The position numbers and the translations under genes were made by a program. Of a DNA stretch of 17,895 nucleotides, positions 12,710 through 17,895 are shown piece after piece. The notes under the pieces are model-generated. The model saw only the letters and a program-made list of their open reading frames with translations. It had not been told where the DNA came from and did not search any database. Numbering within the stretch: position 1 is the first letter of the stretch; every line of letters starts with the position of its first letter. Source of the stretch: Firmicutes bacterium CAG:882 (GTDB lineage: Bacteria > Bacillota > Clostridia > Lachnospirales > Lachnospiraceae); assembly GCA_000435595.1 (NCBI GenBank), contig FR895387.1, forward strand, positions 1-17,895. Reading direction: 5' to 3'.

Positions 12710-14041
12710 TTAATATATACAGCCCGGATACAGAGTTGAGCGGAACAGTTTTTCCGTCTGTGCAAGCTGTCTGCCGGATGGTGCCTCCGTCAGGTCATAT
12801 TCTTTTCCCGAATATATCCAGGCTTTTCCATCAGCGTATACAACTGTGTCCTCAATATTTCTTCCAAATAAATCGGCGCTCACCACATATCCGTCCTCCG
12901 GAAACGTGACAACAACATTCATGTCCCCGTCATACAATGCCGGCATCACTCCACCGCCTCTTCTGTACGCGAGAATATAATCCCTGCCGTCACCATTCCA
13001 ATTGCGATAAGTGTTCACAATAGTGAGCCAGCCATCGGTCTTTCTATCCTCTTTCCAGATTTCTTTGCCTTCACAGTCAAGCAGGAACATTCCGTCCCTT
13101 CCATGCCACATTCCCTTGTAGCCGTCGCCTCTGCTTATTCTGTCAAGCCCGGATACCTGAAGCCCGGGTGCTCCGGGAATATATTTTCCGAGCGCAATAT
13201 GCTGCGACTCTATCGAGCCATCATATCTCCAAAGCTCATTGCCATTCATATCGTAGAGGCAGGTAACACTTCCTCCGACACATATTTCAAGCTTTCCGTC
13301 ACCATTCACATCACCGATCCACAGACAATCCGCATGATCGTCCAGATCCTTGCAGGACCACATAAGTCCACCGTCCGCAGACAGCATATCATAGCCTGCC
13401 ATAATCTCGTCTCTGCCGTCACCGTTGATATCATAAACCAGTGGAAAATGTCCGAGATTTCCTGAATGTGTCCACATAACATCAAAATTCTCATCCAGGG
13501 CCCACATATTTTCATACCTGTCTTTTACGATAATCTCTCTCGCCGTAGGATTTCCTGACAGATTGGCAATCAATATACAATCGTGTGCCTCCGGCGCAGG
13601 AATCTGCTTCGTTATCTTAACCGCTCCTGTCGCACCGTCAATTACGGTTATCTCCTTACAAACAGCTTCCATGGTCTTATCTGCCGCTGTCTTATCCTTA
13701 TCCATCACGGCTATAATCTCCAGCCTGCCATCACCATCTATATCATATATCTGCGCCGGAAAATCCGCACCGAAGCCTCCCGGCTCGTTCCATGGCGTAC
13801 CAAGCTGCCACAGCAGCTCACCTGTAAGTGCATACGCCGTCACACATGTGACATAAAAAGGAATATATCTCGAATCTGTTCCTCCGTTCGCCTGCACACA
13901 CACAAGCTCCATTCTCCCGTCACCGTTGATGTCCCCAAGCAGTACTTTGCAGTTCTTTCCCGCCGCTGAAATATCTAACGTGTTAATCAAAACCGCTTCC
14001 TTTTTTTCTTCCATTTCCATATTATCCTCCATTGTCATCAT
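12710..14041 (-). CDS. FG-GAP/VCBS beta-propeller protein, rhamnogalacturonan-lyase-like
   Basis: A 443-residue protein built of propeller repeats with calcium-binding D-x-N/D-G-D-G loops at 37-42, 100-105, 204-209 and 244-249, and a degenerate WNGDG at 348-352. Blocks such as VKDRYENMWALDE, GHFPLVYDINGDGRDEIM and DLDDHADCLW resemble propellers of rhamnogalacturonan lyases (PL11-like), but I cannot confirm catalytic residues. There is no signal peptide or anchor, which is unusual because most FG-GAP proteins are exported. Several starts are possible; 14041 has an AGGAG site, and ATG 14020 has GGAGG. The gene lies 118 bp downstream of an AraC regulator and may be its target. It could simply be a carbohydrate-binding or scaffold propeller. 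Confidence 0.65.
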   Translation of the reverse strand: MMTMEDNMEMEEKKEAVLINTLDISAAGKNCKVLLGDINGDGRMELVCVQANGGTDSRYIPFYVTCVTAYALTGELLWQLGTPWNEPGGFGADFPAQIYDIDGDGRLEIIAVMDKDKTAADKTMEAVCKEITVIDGATGAVKITKQIPAPEAHDCILIANLSGNPTAREIIVKDRYENMWALDENFDVMWTHSGNLGHFPLVYDINGDGRDEIMAGYDMLSADGGLMWSCKDLDDHADCLWIGDVNGDGKLEICVGGSVTCLYDMNGNELWRYDGSIESQHIALGKYIPGAPGLQVSGLDRISRGDGYKGMWHGRDGMFLLDCEGKEIWKEDRKTDGWLTIVNTYRNWNGDGRDYILAYRRGGGVMPALYDGDMNVVVTFPEDGYVVSADLFGRNIEDTVVYADGKAWIYSGKEYDLTEAPSGRQLAQTEKLFRSTLYPGCIY

Positions 14042-14159
14042 ACACTCTCCTGAATATTGTCCTGCCATTTATCATGCCGTTAATAATATCAAGCGTGATA
14101 CCAGGCAAGCTATCATAATATACTTTTACTTCCAATTATAATACTTGTGTTTGCAAAAC

Positions 14160-15017
14160 TTAAAGCCTGTTTTTTCTATACTTTAGCGGGGACATCCCGT
14201 ACGTTTTTTTGAAGCTCCTGATAAAATAACTCACGTTCTGATACCCGCTCTGCATTGCTATCTCCGTAATCGGAATATCAGTGTCCTGCAGCAGCTGCTT
14301 TGCGTGCTCCAGCCGTAAATAGGTTACATATTGCGACAGCGTAATATGAAAATGCTCCTTAAAGTACCGCGATATGTATTTTTCCGAAAGATGGAACTGT
14401 TCCCCAAATGTCTTTAACGATATCGTACCCGTGTAGTTCTGCTGTATGTATGAAACCATCTCCTTTTCTACGGTATTCCTGCCGCTTGTATCATTTTCCA
14501 CCACCAAGCCCTTATTCCACATTTCGAGAATGAATTGTAAAAGGACTATCTTTATCTTTATCTGTGCAGTTATTTCCGACTCACTTCCATCATTTTTTGC
14601 CATATATATATCAGCAAGCTGCTCACACAGCTTACTTGCCGCATCCCCTATTCTTGGGCCTATCATCAGATGTCCGTTGTTCAGCGGTTCAAGCAGTCTC
14701 TCATCTAATATGTCATCCGAGCGAAAGGATATATATTTTAGCGGAAACAGAAAAGTAAAATAGTCCACCGCTCCGGTCTGTGCACCCATGAGATGCAGAT
14801 TACCAGGCGACACGACAAACGCATCCCCTGGGTTACCTATGTAGCTCTCTCCCGATATATTTACGGTCAGAAACCCACTTTTTACATATATAATCTCAAG
14901 CTCATCATGCCAATGTACCGGTATCTGAAATGACCGGCCCGAATTCCATATATGATATGTGCTAAAGGGGTCATCCTTTGTACCATGTGGTTTATTTTCC
15001 TTTAATTCAAAGTACAT
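14160..15017 (-). CDS. AraC-family transcriptional regulator
   Basis: A 285-residue AraC/XylS-type regulator. The N-terminal cupin sugar-sensing domain spans about 15-150 (PVHWHDELEIIYVKSG, then NPGDAFVVSPGNLH). The C-terminal double helix-turn-helix spans about 185-283, ending with the signature GYQNVSYFIRSFKKTYGMSP. The start at 15017 has an AGGAG site. It begins 8 bp after the MATE gene stop, so both share an operon. Such regulators usually activate carbohydrate genes; the FG-GAP gene immediately downstream is the most likely target. The inducer is unknown, and rhamnose- or galacturonate-containing sugars would suit that neighbour. Confidence 0.9.
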   Translation of the reverse strand: MYFELKENKPHGTKDDPFSTYHIWNSGRSFQIPVHWHDELEIIYVKSGFLTVNISGESYIGNPGDAFVVSPGNLHLMGAQTGAVDYFTFLFPLKYISFRSDDILDERLLEPLNNGHLMIGPRIGDAASKLCEQLADIYMAKNDGSESEITAQIKIKIVLLQFILEMWNKGLVVENDTSGRNTVEKEMVSYIQQNYTGTISLKTFGEQFHLSEKYISRYFKEHFHITLSQYVTYLRLEHAKQLLQDTDIPITEIAMQSGYQNVSYFIRSFKKTYGMSPLKYRKNRL

Positions 15018-15025
15018 AAGCTCTC

Positions 15026-16348
15026 CTACAATTCTACAAGACTCTTACCCTTCCACTTTCCGCTCTTCCATCTGAGCACCATTCCGACGGCTCTCGCACA
15101 CTCATCAGATGCCATGGCAATATATGCTCCTAATGCCTGAAGCCCCATATGTATTCCAAGAAAATATGTTCCGCCGACTGCGAACAGATACATGAATATC
15201 GCACCCATTATAACCGGAAAAACCGCATCTCCGCTGGTCTTTAATGCCTGACCGTATACAAGGTTCGTCACCCTTCCGAATTCCAGGAATATATCCACCA
15301 CCAGCAGCTTCACCACAAGATTTATCATCTGCGCGTCATCAGTAAATATATGGACTATAAAACGTCCTGACAATGCAAATGTCACAGAAAAGCATGTCGC
15401 TGTTATAAGTCCATATACCACAGCCTTTCTTGTACCTCTGTCACATTCTTCATACTCCTTTGCCCCGATCCGCCAGCCGGTCATAATAGCATTGGCCTGT
15501 GCAAGTGCAGCTCCCACACAATACGAAAAATTGGCAATCTGCATGGCATAGGAACGAGCCGTAACATTCATTCCGTCCGAATCCATCTGATTCATAAAAC
15601 GGACTATAAGTGTCATCGCCACATTATAGAGTGCTGTTTCAAGTGCGGATGGAAAGCCTATCTTGACAATCTGTGCCAGTATTCTTCCTGCCGGAATGCG
15701 CTCAGGATTCTGTTTTGCCTTAATAAGCACAGCCCCCATCACCGCTACAATGATAAGGTTTACAATCCTTGAAATAACCGTGGCAACGGCAACCCCCATT
15801 ACTCCCCAGTTAAACACGAACAGAAATACCGAATTAAGTATTATATTAATGGCATTTCCGACAACCGTTCCTATTAAGGAGTGCTTCGTATATCCGAACA
15901 CTCTCAAATAACTGGAAAAAATAGGAATAAGTGCATTTAAAAAGCATGCGCCTCCAACAATTCTAAGGTATGTTTCAGCCGACTCAAACAGCGCCGGGGC
16001 AATGCTTACCATTCTAAGTATTCCGCCGGAAAAAAAGGCAAGGATAACAGACATCAGCACGCCTATCAGCGCATTAAACATCAGTCCAAGCTGTCTTGCC
16101 TGATATGCAATTCCCGGTCTTCCGGCTCCGATATTCTGTGACATAACCGCAACCATACCTGATGATATTACCCCGAACATGATGATAAAAACACCTATAT
16201 ATGTATTTGCTGTTCCTACTGCTCCCACCGCCTGGTCGCTTACTGATGATAGCATGAGTGTATCGACCATACCTGAAAGCATATAAAATAAAGTTTCTAA
16301 GCATATCGGCACAGATAGCTGTGCCAGTGTTTTTCTCCCGGCTGCCAT
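15026..16348 (-). CDS. MATE-family multidrug/cation efflux transporter
   Basis: A full-length 440-residue MATE transporter with twelve predicted membrane helices in two six-helix halves. It uses a sodium or proton gradient to export cationic compounds. The N-terminus (LAQLSVPICLETLFYMLSG, then VDTLMLSSVSDQAVGAVGT) is typical of the family. The start at 16348 has a GAGGAG site. AraC follows after 8 bp. The gene is intact, unlike the two MATE remnants at 5745-5975 and 17725-17883. A structured element (16368-16451) lies in its 5' leader in antisense orientation. The substrate is unknown. Confidence 0.92.
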   Translation of the reverse strand: MAAGRKTLAQLSVPICLETLFYMLSGMVDTLMLSSVSDQAVGAVGTANTYIGVFIIMFGVISSGMVAVMSQNIGAGRPGIAYQARQLGLMFNALIGVLMSVILAFFSGGILRMVSIAPALFESAETYLRIVGGACFLNALIPIFSSYLRVFGYTKHSLIGTVVGNAINIILNSVFLFVFNWGVMGVAVATVISRIVNLIIVAVMGAVLIKAKQNPERIPAGRILAQIVKIGFPSALETALYNVAMTLIVRFMNQMDSDGMNVTARSYAMQIANFSYCVGAALAQANAIMTGWRIGAKEYEECDRGTRKAVVYGLITATCFSVTFALSGRFIVHIFTDDAQMINLVVKLLVVDIFLEFGRVTNLVYGQALKTSGDAVFPVIMGAIFMYLFAVGGTYFLGIHMGLQALGAYIAMASDECARAVGMVLRWKSGKWKGKSLVEL

Positions 16349-16367
16349 GTTTTTCTCCTCTAATAAT

Positions 16368-16451
16368 ATGATATAATAAACCCATCAACAGATATAGTAC
16401 ATGGCTGTTTACAGACAATGCACTATATCTGTTGGATGGGTAAACAGACAT
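16368..16451 (+). repeat. Structured promoter-hairpin element, copy 1
   Basis: Begins ATGATATAATAA with an extended -10 box (TGATATAAT, 16369-16377). A long hairpin follows: CCCATC (16381-16386) with GATGGG (16435-16440), AACAGATATAGT (16387-16398) with ACTATATCTGTT (16422-16433), and a single bulged G at 16434. It continues with CAT/ATG, then a GG internal loop and apical CTG-TTTA-CAG (16405-16414). Copy 2 at 17605-17687 is homologous and inverted. Beyond it, 16452-16613 holds only AT-rich DNA and a GGGC/GCCC hairpin (16461-16472). Confidence 0.7.
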
Positions 16452-16613
16452 GAGCAAAAAGGGCGACAGCCCGATTTGCGAATGTATGTTGTGATTTCGG
16501 GAGTGCTTCTTACCCTCATATCATAATACATATTATCAATAATACGATATGCTTTTACATATTTCTTGTATAATATCATACAAAAATTTCATTATTTCTA
16601 CTTTTTCTCATTC

Positions 16614-17573
16614 TTAGAAGTTGATTCGTTTTAAAATCTCCTTTTCTTCCGGCATGACACGAAGGGCACCTCTTCTGGTGGTGATAATAGAGGCGGCCGC
16701 ATTGGCGAAGATAAGCATTTCTTCCATATCCCGTGTGCTCAGATTTTGATAGCCCTTCTCCAGAATCTGATGCAGCATGCAGCCCATAAAGGTGTCTCCT
16801 GCGCCGGTCGTCTCAATCGTATTTTCACTCAGAAATGCCGGAGCTTCTGCCGTCTCCTCCCCGCAATAAGCACGACTGCCGTTTTTTCCCATAGATAAAA
16901 GAATCAGAGGAATCGGAAACTCTGAACGAAGCTGTTGTATAGCCTTCTCATAATCCTGTTCGCCGGTAAGCCATACCAGCTCATCATCGGATATTTTCAA
17001 TACATGACAATGCCCCAGTCCGTATCGAATCTGTTCCTTTGCCAGCTCCTCGCTCTCCCACAAGGGCTTTCTCAGGTTGGGATCAAAAGACAGCAGGACA
17101 CCGGCTTTCTCGGCTTCCTCAATTGCACTCACTGTTGCCGTTCTCACCGGCTCATCAGTAAGAGAAAGGGAACCATAGTGAAAAATCGCTGCATTTCGTA
17201 TCAGGTCTTCGTTCACTTCCTCCGCACGAAGCATCATATCCGCTCCCGGCTTCCTGTAAAAGGAAAAATCCCTGTCACCATCTTCTTTCTTTTGTACAAC
17301 CGCCAAGGTTGTATGTACTTCTTTATCAAAGCACAAACCATCTGTTGAAATTCCGGTTTCCTTTAAGGCTTTCTCCAACTGTAATCCAAAGCCATCCTGA
17401 CCAACTTTACCAATAAAGGCTGTTTTCCTTCCCAGCTTTTGCAGCATGGCAAGCACATTACATGGAGCTCCCCCGGGATTAGCTTCAAAAATCGGATTTT
17501 CCTGTTCACTATATCCATTTTGCGTAAAATCAATAAGTAATTCTCCCATTGCTGCAACATCATATTTTTTCAT
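16614..17573 (-). CDS. scrK: PfkB-family fructokinase
   Basis: A 319-residue sugar kinase of the PfkB/ribokinase family, probably phosphorylating fructose to fructose-6-phosphate with ATP. NPGGAPCNV (32-40) is the N-terminal signature. FDPNLR (163-168) and the C-terminal signature TTGAGDTFMG (255-264, catalytic base Asp260) complete the active site. MGELLIDFTQNG at the N-terminus is typical of Firmicute fructokinases. The start at 17573 has a GGGG site 7 nt upstream; GTG 17576 is less likely. It would use fructose released by the GH32 enzyme, although the two genes are 14 kb apart. Its leader contains structured element copy 2, and its promoter is 17678-17706. The symbol is by similarity only. 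Confidence 0.88.
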   Translation of the reverse strand: MKKYDVAAMGELLIDFTQNGYSEQENPIFEANPGGAPCNVLAMLQKLGRKTAFIGKVGQDGFGLQLEKALKETGISTDGLCFDKEVHTTLAVVQKKEDGDRDFSFYRKPGADMMLRAEEVNEDLIRNAAIFHYGSLSLTDEPVRTATVSAIEEAEKAGVLLSFDPNLRKPLWESEELAKEQIRYGLGHCHVLKISDDELVWLTGEQDYEKAIQQLRSEFPIPLILLSMGKNGSRAYCGEETAEAPAFLSENTIETTGAGDTFMGCMLHQILEKGYQNLSTRDMEEMLIFANAAASIITTRRGALRVMPEEKEILKRINF

Positions 17574-17604
17574 CACTATACCCCACTATAATATTTTATT
17601 AATA

Positions 17605-17687
17605 TGTATGTTTGCCCATCTAATAGTAATGCTGTTTTGTCTGCAAGCAGCCACACTGCATTACTATTGATGGACTTATTATATCAT
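17605..17687 (-). repeat. Structured promoter-hairpin element, copy 2
   Basis: Read on the minus strand it begins with the same ATGATATAATAA. CCATC pairs with GATGG and AATAGTAATGC pairs with GCATTACTATT, with one bulged A at 17621. The apical part is GG-CTG-CTTG-CAG-ACA. It lies in the 5' leader of the fructokinase gene, so it would be transcribed. Its stem differs from copy 1 but pairs fully, while the loop, bulge and flanks are conserved. Confidence 0.7.
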
Positions 17688-17706
17688 CTTTTTTTTTCAA
17701 TTCCAA
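17678..17706 (-). promoter_or_regulatory. Promoter of the fructokinase gene
   Basis: On the minus strand TTGGAA (17701-17706) and a perfect TATAAT (17678-17683), preceded by TG, are 17 bp apart with a nine-A run in the spacer. The leader is about 95 nt and contains element copy 2. Confidence 0.55.
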
Positions 17707-17724
17707 CTCAATATATGACATTGA

Positions 17725-17883
17725 TCAGCTATAACTGTAACATTTTTACGCTCATTTGCATTGTTGATTTTATTTCTTACTATTTTACCAGTCAAGTTTG
17801 GGCTATACGGTCTTTGGTCAGCAATGCCTGTTGCCGAATTTCTGACACTCTTTATCTCCATATCTCTTTTGAACGCAGAATAA
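17725..17883 (+). pseudogene. C-terminal remnant of a MATE-family transporter
   Basis: An open frame of 52 codons without a start, ending at TAA 17881-17883. It encodes two hydrophobic helices, TFLRSFALLILFLTILPVKF and LYGLWSAMPVAEFLTLFISI. The pattern P-x-x-F-G-L-x-G-(V/L)-W-x-(A/S)-x-P-V-A-E matches the last two helices of MATE transporters. A TGA precedes it in frame at 17722-17724 and no other frame continues the protein, so the 5' part is lost. The truncation lies about 20 bp from the fructokinase promoter, suggesting that insertion or recombination of that segment cut the gene. The rest of the window (17884-17895) is too short to interpret. Confidence 0.55.
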
Positions 17884-17895
17884 GCATAATTTACG

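Noticed and set aside
16368..16451. Integron attC-like site, because of the bulged base in an imperfect hairpin
   Set aside because: No GTTRRRY core, no integrase, and the copies are inverted rather than direct; the conserved -10 box also argues against it.
16450..16494. 14-codon frame (MSKKGDSPICECML) after element copy 1
   Set aside because: Very short, no family, and its ribosome site would be buried in the hairpin; kept only as a possible decayed gene start.
16402..16521. Minus-strand frame of about 40 codons across element copy 1
   Set aside because: It runs through the covarying hairpin, has no recognisable motif and no good ribosome site.
17605..17687. Possible LicT/SacY-type RNA antiterminator site, because of CTG...CAGACAAAAC in the hairpin
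   Set aside because: The 5' half of the known target sequence is missing, copy 1 lacks the AAAAC part, and no PTS or antiterminator gene is present in the window.

Overview
The window looks like chromosomal DNA of an anaerobic gut Firmicute, most likely a Lachnospiraceae relative (Roseburia/Agathobacter/Butyrivibrio type). The reasons are moderate GC, strong GGAGG-type ribosome sites, the style of the fructokinase, GH3, GH32 and AraC proteins, and several small families (ATC-hydrolase-like, AbiE, cytidylate-kinase-like) that are common there. This placement is inference from protein style, not from a database search. I see no rRNA, tRNA, CRISPR array or intact transposase.

Layout. Positions 45-3496 form a carbohydrate locus: a LysR regulator and a GH32 beta-fructosidase on the minus strand, and a divergent GH43-like beta-propeller glycosidase on the plus strand. 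The divergent promoters share a long dyad whose core palindrome (TGCAAGC/GCTTGCA) recurs just upstream of the LysR gene. Positions 3509-5660 hold an ATC-hydrolase-like gene, a roughly 235-bp fold-back element, a second LysR gene, and a divergent tiny gene with its own promoter and terminator and a textbook LysR box. Positions 5745-7511 are a gene graveyard. It holds a MATE C-terminal remnant, a MarR regulator lacking its middle, a chimera of AbiEii toxin N-terminus and cytidylate-kinase-like C-terminus, an intact AbiEi antitoxin and a UvrA-like remnant of 44 residues. Most of these deletions kept an open frame.

Positions 7655-12308 hold an alpha/beta hydrolase, a GH3 beta-glucosidase with a long structured leader, and the AzlC/AzlD branched-chain amino-acid exporter pair with a strong promoter and a palindromic operator. 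Positions 12320-16348, all on the minus strand, hold a MATE transporter and an AraC regulator in one operon, then an FG-GAP propeller protein (rhamnogalacturonan-lyase-like) and a small unknown gene.

Positions 16368-17687 hold a PfkB fructokinase flanked by two inverted copies of a structured element. Their stems differ in sequence but both pair, while the loop, the bulge and an extended -10 promoter box are conserved. Just beyond it a truncated MATE C-terminus (17725-17883) marks a rearrangement boundary. Together the genes point to use of fructans/sucrose (GH32, fructokinase), beta-glucosides (GH3) and perhaps pectin fragments. No sugar transporter is present in the window.
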